This document shows positions 26,779-38,833 of a DNA stretch of 64,000 nucleotides, in pieces. The notes beneath the pieces were generated by a model. That model worked only from the letters and a program-made list of their open reading frames with translations. It had not been told where the DNA came from and made no database searches. This DNA is from Brachynemurus nebulosus (Eukaryota > Arthropoda > Insecta > Neuroptera > Myrmeleontidae): assembly GCA_035578155.1 (NCBI GenBank), contig JAPWDM010000005.1, positions 1,302,001 through 1,366,000 on the forward strand, in the 5' to 3' direction. The position numbers and the translations under genes are program-made. Within the stretch, counting starts at the first letter, position 1; every line of letters begins with the position of its first letter.

Positions 26779-29700
26779 TTAATTTGTACAAATTAAGTCA
26801 TGCACCTCCACCTCATGCTTCTGTTTAAGTATATGCGTCGTGAATTTCTTATCACATACAATACACCGAAAACTTGACGAGGGTTCCCCAGTGTGCTTCA
26901 CCAGATGTAATTGTAAATGTTGTTTACAAATAAATGTCCGTTCACAAAGTTCACATTTAAAGGGCCGTTCACCGGTGTGAATCATTGTATGTGTTTTCAG
27001 GATGTGCCTTCGATTAAAGCTGCGGCCACACGTCTCGCATACGAACGGTCGTTCACCTGTTTCGGCAAAAAAAAAATACCTGTAGATAAATGAGATTTCA
27101 ACTACTTCCCAGGGCTGGTAAGTAAGTTTAGAACAATTTGTCACATTTTAAATTAAAAAAAATAAATAAATAAATAAATAAATGCCGTCTTCGATATTTT
27201 CAAGATATCTAAATGTGGTTGAAAGGGATAAGTGTCCGGCTGATCGGGGCCTTAAAAAAAGGGTTTAAGTTTTTAAGGGCTGATTCTCAGCAAATTTCAA
27301 TTTTATGTCGACAGCAGTCAGCAGGAAAAACGCCAAAACAATTCGTACAAGGGCATTCCTACCCATGCTTATCCGCCAATAGCCTTTGTGTTTTATTTTT
27401 AAATATTAAAAAAGAACCTTAAATAATGAACTGGAAGGCCTTTATGAAGATATTTTGTCTTTCCAAAAAATCCAAAATTTATATTTTATAAATAAAAAAA
27501 CTAACTTTAATAATATTTTTTAAATTACAATATTTATTACATTTATTATACCAGTTAGTTCACTTTTTTTCTAAATTTACTATGCCTCTTATATTAGTAT
27601 TAAAATAAATCATTTTAAACACATATAACAATACCACTGAATTCCGATATAAAAATGGAAGAAGTGGTGGGCAAGGTAATGTGGAATCCCTAAAAGGCAT
27701 TAACTGGATACTAACTCAATACATGTACAAAATTTCATCCCTCTAGGTTTACTCAGAGAGTCTCTAGGCGTGTTAGAAAAAAAGCAAAAAATTAAGGAAA
27801 TATTGGCGTAAAATCGTGAGGGTAACGGTTAAAAGTTGAAACTTCCAAAAAGCAGTGGCTGGCTATTAACTTGACCTATACATAAAATTTCAGCCCTCTA
27901 GGTTTATTTGGGGAAATTTTGACCTTGACTCCCTACGTTAATTCTAGGGGGCTGTAAGCGTGTTAGATCCAACCAAAACACTTTTTTTCCTTTCTACTCC
28001 CTCCAAATCACCCTAGGAAGCTGAATTTTGGATATATTGTAGGTAATTGGAAGAAACATTATTTCCGACCGGTTTGGGAAAGTTTTATTGTTTTCTCGCC
28101 CGTCCCCGTCCCCCGCCACCCCCTTAAAAGTTAGGTCGGGTCCAGAATTTGGTTAAAATATGACCCCACTTTGACGGTATTGTTCTCAAAAATTCGAATA
28201 AAAAAGAATAGACTTCCTCTGATGACTGAGACATTTTATTGTAAAATTTCATAGTATGGTTCATTTCAGTTAAATTTAACCATGCTTCGTCACTTTGAAT
28301 TTAAATAATTTCCGTTTTCTTGGCTTTATCTCTTTTATTATTGCATTTATGTAAATTTTAAATTTGCAGTTTATTTTTAGAAAATAATAGAAGATTGATT
28401 TGTTTCGAATATAAGAATTATTTAATTTTTTCACGAAAACTCATGATCAATTGTATCTGAAATGAGGTATAAAATATCATGTGACAGCTGATATTTTTTG
28501 ATAAAAAAAGAAGTGTTTATCGTTTCATTTAATTTTTTTATTTGCAAGATAATATGTGTGTTATATTGATGGTTCTCTCACGGTCGGGCTCTTTAATTTA
28601 TCTATTCAGGTAAGTGATAAATAAAATTTTAATTCAATAGGGATATTTTCATAAATTTTCTGGAGAGCTCACCTGTATGCGTTCGCATATGATTCTTTAA
28701 AGTTTTATTTTGGGTAAAACTTCGATCGCACACTTGACATTTATACGGACGAACGCCAAGATGAATTCGTCGATGTGTATTCAACGCTGAATCTGTACGA
28801 AATATTTTACCGCAAAATTCACAATTATAGCTTCGTTTGCCTGTGTGGACATTGATGTGTTCCGACAGACTGGTTGGTCGAACAAAACTCTTATCACAAT
28901 GTGGGCAATTATATCGAATGTCACTGTGAACGATTGCATGTCTCGCGGTATGATATTTACTCTTATAGGTTTTCTTACAAATGCCGCAAGAGTATCGTCC
29001 ATTTTCATCCAAAATAATGTTATCTTTAAATGCCGCGTATGGTTTGATATTCGGTTTAATCGGTTTAAAGTCTTCATCCTTCACTTCTACTTCCTCGGAA
29101 TCGTCTTTCATTTTTTTCCGTTTAATTTTTCCGGCTAAACAACGTTTTTGATGTCGCTGAAGGTGATATTTTCTTGTGAATCTTGACGAACACTTAACAC
29201 AAATATGGGCCCGTGTTTTCCTTGCAGTCACTGGTTTCGGTGACGGTTGTTCAGTGGTGTCGTTAAAAAAGTTGTCTAATGATTTCACATCATTATCGGA
29301 ATCACCGGTGGGGACTTCTTCTTTTATTTCGTTTTCAATTTCATTTCCATTAAAATTTATTGATCCACTGTCTTTGAATTCTTGCGAATCATTTTTAAAT
29401 TCATTATCAATTTGTGACACTAACTGACGTAATGTGAGATCAGATTGCACGCAAAGTACCCGAAAACGGTACGCAATATCCAGTTGAATGACACAACCTT
29501 GACATATTGAATGTGGTAGATTATCGTCGTATGAGATCTGTAAATATTTCGATGCAATTAAGGTATGTAACTTTAAATAATTAATTAGTAGCAGATGACT
29601 TTTCTATATAAATAGTAGGTACAATTATGCAGTATCAATTGAGGAGCTGGGTGGAAAAAGGGCGTAAGTCGCTTTACACCCTTTTTCCTTAACATTGATT

Positions 29701-31185
29701 TTCTAACTCTTTAGAGTGTCTACTTATAGTAAACAAATTTTTACAATGACCAGAAATCAATTAATGCCCCTACGCTACGATAATAATTTGAAGCGTATAA
29801 CCCATATTTGCAAAAAATTAAATATATAATTAGTAACTTACAACTAAGAATGAATTTTTACAGTACATGACACATAATAGCCTTTAAAAGATATTTCTGG
29901 TCCTATGATGTACAGTATGATACAGAAAAAAAAAAAAGAAAAAATCTAAATTTATTTTTTGGGGCAGTTAGCTGTGATTCCGTATTTTGAATTAACTTTC
30001 ACTTCTAAACAACTTTTTCAAATTATATTTTCTTATATTTTCGTTAATTATAGTACTTTACTCTTAAGCTATATTTACATTTTTAAGCCCACCCTCGATA
30101 CAACCAGATATGTCCAAATATCTGTGGGTGCTTTTTTAGCCTAAGACCAAGTACTAACTTTTATCAAGAATAAAATTTTCTGAAAAATTTGATATAAAAT
30201 AGTTTTCCACATATAACCAACTTTCAGGCGGACACTGTACAAGTATCCATATAAAATATTCATGAAATTAACATGAATCAAATGTTTTGGTTTAAAATTT
30301 AATAAATGTGCTGACAAAGTTTAATTAGAATTTCAGAAAAAGGAAACAACTTATGTTTTTGTTCAATCAAAATTTTATCTACAAAAAGGGCGTAAGTCAT
30401 ACTTCGGAAAAATTCAAAAAATTATGCAATAACAACCGATATTTACTGTTTTTTTTAATCTTAATGCATAGTGTATTATTAGTGCTACCAATTGTATAAC
30501 ACGACAATTACCAGTTTTTCAGTTTTCATCTTCATACTAGGCACCCAAACTTTGAAATCATCTCAAAACGGTATTTCTGTACTTACGCCCTTTTTCGACC
30601 CAGCTCCTCAATTGTTTATTCGTACCAAAAGAAAAGAATAAACATTTTACGGGTGTAGACCAAAAAATAGTTATTTCCGGGACTGTCGGATTGAATGTAA
30701 GAGAAAAAAATATTGTAATTTGTCGTAACAATAAATTAACAAGTAAGTATTTACTGTCGAATCGACTGTAAAAAAATTAATTTAACTGATATTTTTGTGA
30801 AGTAATTAGCCAATAAATTACACAAAAATAAAACAATGTTTTACACCGTTTACATTAATACGAAATATTTTATACAAAAGACCGTAATATATCGAAATCA
30901 AAATTTATAAGTCCTAACAAAATAAACTATTTGCGAAAATGCATACAGAAATCATCTATACAATACTTTAATATTAAAAATAGAAAAATTTTGTTAGCTT
31001 ATGAGGATTAAATAAAATAATAAAAATATTTTAATTACTTGTATTGGAGCGCATTCCATTACTGCTTCCGAAATCATTGCATATCCAGCTGCAGAAGAAA
31101 ATAAATCAATCCGATTTTCAGAGCGTTGCAAACAAATACGACAAATATTTTCTAAATCTTCGTTTGATATATTTTCGTGGGTCAT
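26779..31185 (-). CDS. ZAD-C2H2 zinc-finger protein, gene A (three exons)
   Basis: Predicted nuclear DNA-binding transcription factor of 429 residues. Exons on the minus strand are 31185-31039, 29537-28673 and 27056-26779 (stop at 26779). Exon 1 ends CCAATACAA|GTAAT and exon 2 follows ATTTACAG (phase 0). Exon 2 ends in ACAG|GTGAGC and exon 3 follows GAAACAG; the join rebuilds a canonical HTGERPF linker (phase 1), and total length is 1290 nt in frame. The ZAD (about residues 12-80) has zinc-ligand pairs C15/C18 and C61/C64. An acidic linker follows, then a C2HC finger near 162, then seven C2H2 fingers from about 231 to the end; the last has H-x4-H. Start chosen at the MTHENIS conserved in the paralogues rather than an in-frame ATG 15 nt upstream. 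Intron 1 contains a 967-bp insertion; intron 2 contains a dispersed repeat. Only this gene has exon 3. Family is certain; target and expression unknown. Confidence 0.9.
27230..28187. repeat. 1-kb dispersed repeat, copy 1 (gene A intron 2)
   Basis: Shares with 60486-61770 the stretches CGGCTGATCG, GGCATTCCTACCCATG, CAGCCCTCTAGGTTTATTTG and GACCCCACTTTGA in the same order and orientation. Internal units containing ACAAAATTTCAGCCCTCTAG repeat at about 140-180 bp. No coding potential seen. Confidence 0.85.
28300..28475. repeat. Dispersed repeat in gene A intron 2
   Basis: Matches 22517-22695 in direct orientation (TTTCCGTTTTCTTGGCTTTA, GAAGATTGATTTGTTTCGAA). Confidence 0.8.
29642..30608. mobile_element. 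Inverted-repeat element in gene A intron 1 (6-bp duplication)
   Basis: 967 bp with inverted ends AGGAGCTGGGT and a further matching stretch GAAAAAGGGCGTAAGT, flanked by perfect CAATTG (29636-29641, 30609-30614). Gene C intron 1 has the uninterrupted site ATCAATTGTTTATTCG near 50655. A 6-bp duplication with AG/CT ends is seen in Polinton-type elements among others, but nothing inside supports that assignment. No clear coding content. Confidence 0.88.
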
Positions 31186-31782
31186 TTTTACTAAGTTCAA
31201 ATAATATTTTCAAACAAATATTTTGGTATTACATGTAACACATATAACTACCGTTAACTGGTTAGCATTATCATCATCACCTACATATCTGGTATATAAA
31301 AACATATTTTAGTCGTTCACTTATTCAAAATTGTAATATGAATTATCAAAAGTCATGTTAAATTTTTTTTAAATTAGAAAATATTAATGTTTTATATGTA
31401 AAATGAAAACAATATTCAAGATAATTTATACATAATATATGGATTTAAGAACAAATTTAACAGACAATTACTGAAGCACTTGAATTTGAACCACATAGTC
31501 CAAGAGGTCTAAAAGCTAAGGTACATTTCATTTTAATGAGTTTTGTACTAATTGAATTGTAAATACAGGTAACTCCCCGAAGAACACAGGTACTCCTCCC
31601 CGAATTACACGGTTTCAAACAACACGATTTTTAAGTAATTCTTCTGAAAAAGAATAAAATACATATATATTTGATATAAAGTAACATCGGTCCTCAATGT
31701 ACGCGAATATATCAGTTCCATGTGGATTTGATTTACACGAATAAAAATCGTGTAAATTGAATCTGTCATTATAAAAGAAAAA

Positions 31783-31992
31783 ATTCGTCAAGTGCGTGTT
31801 TTTGACACGCACTAAGTAATGTCACCTCAGTGAAAGTGTTAATTTATGATTTTTTGGCTCGTTTTTTAAGTCCAGTGAGAATACAGCCATCTTGCGTTTA
31901 TTCAATATATGCATGTACAACTCTATAATAATGTTTCCCCCACTATGATCACACAACGAGATTAATATGTCATCCTTCGGTGACATAAAAAT
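31783..31992. repeat. Dispersed repeat (CACGCACTAAGTAATG family), copy 2
   Basis: About 90% like 19473-19710 by eye and without the ATT tract. It lies inside the Tigger-like element at 31566-32853. Confidence 0.82.
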
Positions 31993-32089
31993 GCTGGAAA
32001 TAAAAACTACTAAAATTTTTGAGAATTTTATAATAGAAATGATAACGAGTATGTATGATAAAATGAGTATGTAGAAATTTACATATTTA

Positions 32090-32580
32090 AATTTTAAAAA
32101 TGTCAATTTCGACATCGATAAATTTCGATAACGAAAAGTAAGTTTCGACATCGATAATTTTCGATAACAAAAAGTAGGTTTTGACAATCCCAATATGTTC
32201 GGAATACCCACAACTTGCTTCGCTTAAGCCTTCAAAAATTTCGTTATTTTTGAGCTACGATGCACCGTTTACGAGATATTTACGATCAAACGTTTACGTT
32301 TACGAAAAGTATCGAAAACTAATTTTTTCGAAAATATTCTATTGGTGACTAAATCAATGGGACTAACAGAGCCTAAATTAACTAGTTATAACCAATCTAT
32401 GATAAATTACGCGGTATCGAGAATTTTCGATAACGAAAAGTAGGTTTTGACAGTCCCAATATGTTTGGAATACCCATAACTTGCTTTGCTTTAGCCTTCA
32501 AAAATTTAGTTATTTTTGAGCTACGATGCACCGTTTACGAGATATTTACGATCTAAGTTTTCAATAAATTTTTATGATAG
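32090..32580. repeat. Repeat of two similar units (TTTCGATAACGAAAAGTAGG family)
   Basis: CGATAACAAAAAGTAGGTTT ... ACCCACAACTTGC ... TTTTTGAGCTACGATGCACC is followed by a second similar unit from about 32400. Inverted copies lie at 15719-15780 and 16180-16254, continuing after the foldback element at 18106-18180. Confidence 0.75.
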
Positions 32581-33129
32581 ACCGATTTCAGAGCTAACGA
32601 ATGCTCAATTCCATTCTATTTTAATCAAAACAATCGAAATAAATACGCATTACATATAAAAATGAGTATGTAAGTATGTAATTCAAATGGAGTTTTATAT
32701 TTAACAAAATAAAATAAAATAATTAAACGGAACGTTTTTTTATATTTTTTTATTTTCACACTTGTAATAGAAAATGCCTATCTTTTGTGATCTCGAACAA
32801 CACGATTTCAAAGAACACGGAATCAATTAATCGAGTTCTTCGGGGGATTGCTGTACATACGGTAAATGCTGTAAAATGGCATCAATTAGATCATTTTTAA
32901 CCTTTTTATGTATTCGATTTTCGTACACTTTCTTATATCTTATTAAATAATAATTATAAAATTTATAGAAAATATCCACAAGGCTGTAAAATTTGCAGTA
33001 ATCAAAAGTGAAGAATTTAAATTTTTCGTCTTTATTTTTTATAAAATTAAAGATATATACATATAATGGCGTCTTGTAAATTTTTATTAATTCAAATAAA
33101 CTGAGGCATGTAATGGTCGGGTCACAGAC

Positions 33130-33702
33130 TAGAGTAGCAACTTAACTCTAATTTTTAACAAAAAGCAACCACGAGCGTTCTAGTTGCTGGATTTTTTTTT
33201 TAATCAATTCAAAATTTAAAAAGGAATAAAAAATTCCAATACTATTTTTTTACCAAATACCGGCGTCACTGTGAAAAGTTGAAATTAATAAAAGTAATAG
33301 GTAGGATACATGTATAAATTTTGTATTTGTAGTATTCTCTAAGCACAATTGATATATAAATACCCCTGTCGCAGCATCTGCATAACATAGCGAATTTCCA
33401 AATCTTGGGCACTGGCGGATCTCATCTAAGACCTGTACCTATTTAAAATAGTTTAGCTTTCTAAGAGTAAAAGAATTTTTAAAATCGGTTGGGTAATTAG
33501 TTTTGGTATTTTTGGGGACGCAAGAACCCGAACGAATTTTGTGCAGCATAGTTGTATCCATCTAAAATAATTTAGTTCTCTAGCAGTGAAAAATTTTTAA
33601 GCATCGGTTCGATAGCTTATTACTGGCGTTTTCGGATCTGCAAGATCCCGGTGGACCTCATTAAAAAATCAGCTCGACCGTATATTCTAGGCGGACTTTA
33701 TG

Positions 33703-33792
<90 letters not shown>

Positions 33793-36093
33793 AACCCGTT
33801 GTGTAGATTCTACGCCGCATTTGCATCCGCAGGACAGTTGTGGATCTCAGATAACACAACCTGTACCTATCTAAAATAGTTTACCTCGGTAATAGTAAAA
33901 AAGTTTCAAAATCGGTCAGTTATTTTATTTTTGCACTTTTAGGTCCTACTGACACTTCAGACCTTACATAACGTAATCTATATGTATCTAAAATGGCTTA
34001 GCTCCCCAACAGTGAAAAAATTTTCAAAATCGGTCGGTTAGTTTATTTTTCACACTTTTGGATCCGATGGACCCTGGCAGACTTTACATAACGTAATCTA
34101 TATTTATCTAAAATAGTTTAGCTCTGTAACAGTGAAAAAATTTTCAAAATCGGTCGATTAGTTTATTTTTACCACTTTTGGGTCCCGTGGACCCTGGCGG
34201 ACCCTAAATAACGTAATTTATGTCTATCTAAAATAGCTTAGTTCCGCAACAGTGAAAAAATTTTCAAAATCGGTCGGTTAGTTTATTTTTGACACTTTTG
34301 GATCCCATGGACCCTGGCAGACCTTACATAACGGAATCTATATTTATCTAAAACAGTTTAGCTCTGTAACAGTGAAAAAATTTTCAAAATCGGTCAGTTA
34401 GTTTATTTTTGACACTTCTGGATCCTATGGACCCTGGCAGACCTTACATAACGGAATCTATATTTATCTAAAACAGTTTAGCTCTGTAACAGTGAAAAAA
34501 TTTTCAAAATCGATCAGGCTGTTTATTTTTGACACTTTTGGATCCTATGGGCCCAGGCGGACCTTACATAACGTAATCGATATTGATCTAAAATAGTTTA
34601 GCTGTGTAACAGTGAAAAAATTTTCAAAATCGGTCAGTTAGTTTATTTTTGACACTTTTGGGTTCTATGGACCTTGGTGGACCTTACATAACGTAATTTA
34701 TATTTATCTAAAATAGTTTAGCTCTGTAATAGTGAAAAAATTTTCAAAATCGGTCAGTTAGTTTATTTTTGACACTTCTGGATCCTATGGACCCTGGCAG
34801 GACTTACATAACGGAATCTATATTTATCTAAAACAGTTTAGCTCTGTAACAGTGAAAAAATTTTCAAAATCGATCAGGCTGTTTATTTTTGACACTTTGG
34901 GGTCCTATGGACCCAGGCGGACCTTACATAACGTAATCGATATTGATCTAAAATAGTTTAGCTCTGTAACAGTGAAAAAATTTTCAAAATCGGTCAGTTA
35001 GTTTATTTTTGACACTTTTGGGTCCTGTGGACCCTGGCGGACCTTACATAATGTATTCTAAATCTATCTAAAATAGTTTAGCTCTGTAACAGTGAAGAAA
35101 TTTTTAAAATTGGTCGTTTAGTTTATTTTTTACAATTATGGGATCAGTAAATCCTGGCGAAACTCATACAAGTCTAGTACTCTAACAGTAAGAAAAGGGT
35201 TCTAAGGATCTCATATAACTTATGGCAGTCCGTAAACTTCTTGCGGAAATCATTTAATTAATTAATTCAAATACTTTAACTTACTAACTGTGAAAAAAAT
35301 TTTAAAATCGATTGGTTAATTAATTTCTGGCCTTTTTAGGTCCCGAAAACCTTGACCTCACATAAAATACCTTAAATCCATTTGAAATGGTTTAATTTTT
35401 TAACATTATTAATTATTAGTGAAAAAATTTTCAAAATCGATTCAAAATATTTTTCCGTACATACATATGTACATTGTACATATTTTGTTTTATTTCGTAT
35501 ATTTAATAATATTATATCATAACATAATCTTCAATTTCTTGTTTACTTAAAAATTCAATAAAAAAAAAAAAAAATTCTTCATTACATTAGCTTAGAAAAT
35601 CTGTTTAATTTACATTTTTTAACATGGGATAGAACCATGCTAATTATAATGCAATAAATGAGAAACAAAACTCTATACATGTATGTGTGTTATATCACAT
35701 ATATGTGAATAGTTTTCACTTGTTCTCACAAAATTCTTTAATAAAAAAGTGAAATATTTTTATACTTAATAAAGAACTGAGATATAAATATAAATTACTT
35801 ATTAGACTAACAAAGAAAGAATAAAAGTGAAAATTTACATTTTCTCGAAAAATACTTAAAATAGAAAGAAAATTATAAGAATATTTTCTTCATAATTTTT
35901 TTTTTCCTTTTCAACGATGTAAAAATCGAACTGCCTTATGATAGGATCGAATGATAAAAAATGGTCAGAAAACCTACTTCTGGGCATCCGACGTGTCTGG
36001 CTAACGAACTTAGCCAAGCCAATTCAGAATCCAGTCCGCACACAAAATTTCATAAGCGTTAGACGTTTCGTTCGAGAGTTATCGTGGGAACAC

Positions 36094-36183
<90 letters not shown>

Positions 36184-36591
36184 TTTAGTGAATATCATTT
36201 TCGTATTCTAGGGACCTCAAAACAGATTTCTGCCATAGTCCCGGACTCAGATTGCGTCATGACACCTATTGTAATAGCTGAATTTCGAGTTTTCGAAATT
36301 CGCTAAAAAGAGAAATTATAACATTTTTTTAGAAAGGGAAAAAACTATTGACAAATATGATATTTTAGAATGAATACGTAGACTAAAATCAAACATTTAT
36401 AAGAATACTTGTCAAATTATTTATTTTTATCAATTTTTAGCATTGAAGCCGTGGTTTAATCAAAAAATAGTATTCGAATTTTATATTTTATTTTAAATTC
36501 TGCATCAATTAAAAAAAAAACCAGCCACTAGAACGCTCGTGGTCAATTTTTCAATTTCTAAGCAACTTTTTAAGGGTAAGTTGCTAGCCTA
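33130..36591. mobile_element. 3.5-kb inverted-repeat element carrying the 120-bp array
   Basis: The ends TAGAGTAGCAACTTAAC and TAGGCTAGCAACTTACC are inverted, with the match continuing through CCACGAGCGTTCTAG, and AGAC flanks both sides (33126-33129, 36592-36595). Inside are a CTGTCGCAGC repeat head, two (TA)n tracts and the tandem array. A 4-bp duplication is short, so the call rests mainly on the inverted ends. Confidence 0.6.
33830..35170. repeat. Tandem array, 120-bp unit, about 11 copies
   Basis: Period is exactly 120 bp over ten consecutive units (for example AGTGAAAAAATTTTCAAAAT at 34011, 34131, 34251 and so on to 34971). Units contain GACCTTACATAACG-like and CTATGGACCCTGG-like blocks. 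Variants GATCAGGCTG (34512, 34872) and AATCGATATTGATC (34575, 34935) recur 360 bp apart, showing a three-unit higher-order repeat. Degenerate units extend on both sides. Confidence 0.93.
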
Positions 36592-36592
36592 A

Positions 36593-37340
36593 GACCAATG
36601 AACACTATTATATTATACTACTAGACAAAGCGTAAAGCCAGTTTCTAGGCATTTTTCTTGAAACAGGTAACAGAGTGAGACGAGTGAAATTTAATGAAAT
36701 AATATAATGTCAATTTTTGAGCAAATGCGACTATAATTATTGCAGGACATAATTTGTATACGTACGTATTTTGAAAATAAAGCAAATACCACTTTTTTTC
36801 TTTCAAAATTTTGCAGTTTCTTCTTAAAAAAGTAAAATTTTATTATCAGTTATTATTACGCGAGAGTTTGTATTTTTTTCGAATAAATTTGGGTTTATCT
36901 AACGAAAATTTGTTGCCTAGCAATTCTTCGAGTTAAATTGTTGTTAGGCAAGAAATTTGAGTGGTAGAAAACACAAATTTATTCAGAAAAAAATATATAA
37001 CTCAAGTGTAATACGGTAAGATAATTTAACGAATAAAATAAATTAGTATTATTCATATTATAATTTAATATATTGTTACTATGGTTCTGAAGCCAGTAAA
37101 ATTTTTATCGTGTTTATCTACAATGAAATGACCAATGAAATGTTTTGTACCATTTTTATCGCTGTAAAAAAGTCTGCCCTAACTTTTTCCATGGTAAAAG
37201 TGAAAAAACTAACAATATTCTTATGGTATTTGATACACATGAGTTAAATTATCAATATTATATTTTTACAATAATTATTTAAAAACGTTACTAAGGATAC
37301 AAATCCATTACTATATTACAGAATACTATTAAGGTCGGAA
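36593..37340. repeat. Dispersed repeat, inverted copy at 46590-46945
   Basis: AGACCAATGAACACTATTAT, TAGACAAAGCGTAAAGCCAG and ATAATTATTGCAGGACATAA appear inverted at 46945 down to about 46780, and the match resumes with TACAATAATTATTT and the AACGTTACTAAGGATAC region. Genes E and B lie between the two copies. Confidence 0.75.
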
Positions 37341-37845
37341 CTTGGTCGTAACTGGTTACCTCAATTACACATTTTTATAATTAGTCTACAATCTATATAA
37401 TATAATATATAATATGTTCACTGGTTTGTGGGTCGGGTCTAAGAAGTTGAAATAAAAAATCAATATAATTGATCCCAACGTATACGACTATACCTTAACT
37501 AAAAACGTCACAGTAACACAGAACTGAAAAATTTAACAAAAATTAAAATATATTCAAAAAATTTGAAAACAGTCTTTTTAAATACAATTATCAGTCAACT
37601 CACTTATGACCAGACATGGGAAATAATGGCCCCTAACAGAATCGTCATATAAAATATTTTGTACTGGGGGCTACGAATAGAGCTGGAGGGCTGTCATAAA
37701 ACGTAAAAATATTATCAATCTTTTTAAAAATCAGTTTTACCACGTTTTACTATTAATACCACATCGTTAATGTTGTTTTGTGTCTGTTTGTGTTATTTAA
37801 TTATCACCAATATTATGAATCATTTTGTCTGTTATATGTACATAC

Positions 37846-38432
37846 TAGAGATGCTTGATATATCGATAACTGTTATTTTGTAACTAGTATAGAAAGATAA
37901 CAGTTATCGTCAATAACTGGAATACCCAGTAACTGGTTACTTAAATAACTCCTTTGGAAATATCGATAACATAGGTCAATATTAATATATTCGAAAGCAA
38001 GGATCACAGTAATTTATTTTAACCACCTACGGAGAATTTCAAAATCAAACGCCCCAGAGAAGTTACACATTTTCTATTGTAGCACATTTAAAAAAACCCT
38101 TAAAAATGAACTATTGTCTATTGTACAGTTATCTATTTGTATTTGTAATTTTGTATCCATAAAATTGTTAAAATTGTGTATATAAAGCCTAAATCCTTGT
38201 ATAAACAAGTATTTGAACAGATATTGCAGATTATTTAGTATCCGTCAGTATTATAGATCTGTGCATATTTCACTAACAGAACCGTTTATACACATATCGA
38301 ATATCTTACAATATGTTAAAATATCCAAATACCATACCAGTTATTATAATAACTGTTATAAATAACAGTTATTTTTCAGTAACTGTTATTGCAATAACAG
38401 TTATTAGAAAATAACCGTTTAGCTCATCTCTA
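37846..38432. mobile_element. hAT-like element, GTACATAC duplication
   Basis: 587 bp with ends TAGAGATG and perfect 8-bp duplications GTACATAC (37838-37845, 38433-38440). Both ends carry clustered copies of AACTGTTA and AACAGTTA in both orientations, a pattern of subterminal transposase-binding repeats. Confidence 0.87.
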
Positions 38433-38833
38433 GTACATACATATCTTTATATTTTTCTAATGCAAAAACTAAACCATGTCGAGACATGTGTATGGGCTAT
38501 TGGAGTATACATTACTGATACATATAACATAATATAATACATTTTGTTTATATTAAGCGGGTATAAAGAAGGTGAGATATACATGTTATTTTAAATAATC
38601 GCAAAGGAAATAGAGATGTTTTTTTTTTTTTTAAATTCTTTTTAAAATTAAAATTATATACTAAATTATGAAAAATGGGTAATTTTTGATTTTTACTGAT
38701 TTGTTCTCAAAAGCTTCCTTAGGCTAGTCTTCAAATCCAGAGGAAAATCCTCAGCTTTGTAATAAAATTTATAGCCCCCAAATTCAAAATATTTTATATG
38801 GCGATTCTGTTAGGGACCACTGTTTTCCCAAGT

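Larger units (their letters stand above)
31566..32853. mobile_element. Tigger/pogo-like element with TA duplication
   Basis: Ends CAGGTAACTCCCCGAAGAAC and CAGCAATCCCCCGAAGAACT are inverted and flanked by TA (31564-31565, 32854-32855). CAG starts with a CCCCGAA block are typical of pogo/Tigger-type ends. Two other repeats lie inside (31783-31992 and 32090-32580). No transposase frame remains. Confidence 0.68.

Noticed and set aside
28629..28672. Gene A exon 2 reading through to a stop at 28629
   Set aside because: A consensus donor ACAG|GTGAGC precedes it, and splicing to exon 3 restores a canonical finger linker. Kept only as a possible minor isoform.
28781..29427. Other frames over gene A exon 2, and similar ones over E and C
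   Set aside because: They are shadows of the zinc-finger coding frame with no independent motif.
33830..35170. CRISPR-like array
   Set aside because: Units are contiguous 120-bp tandem copies without spacers, in a eukaryotic transposon-rich setting.
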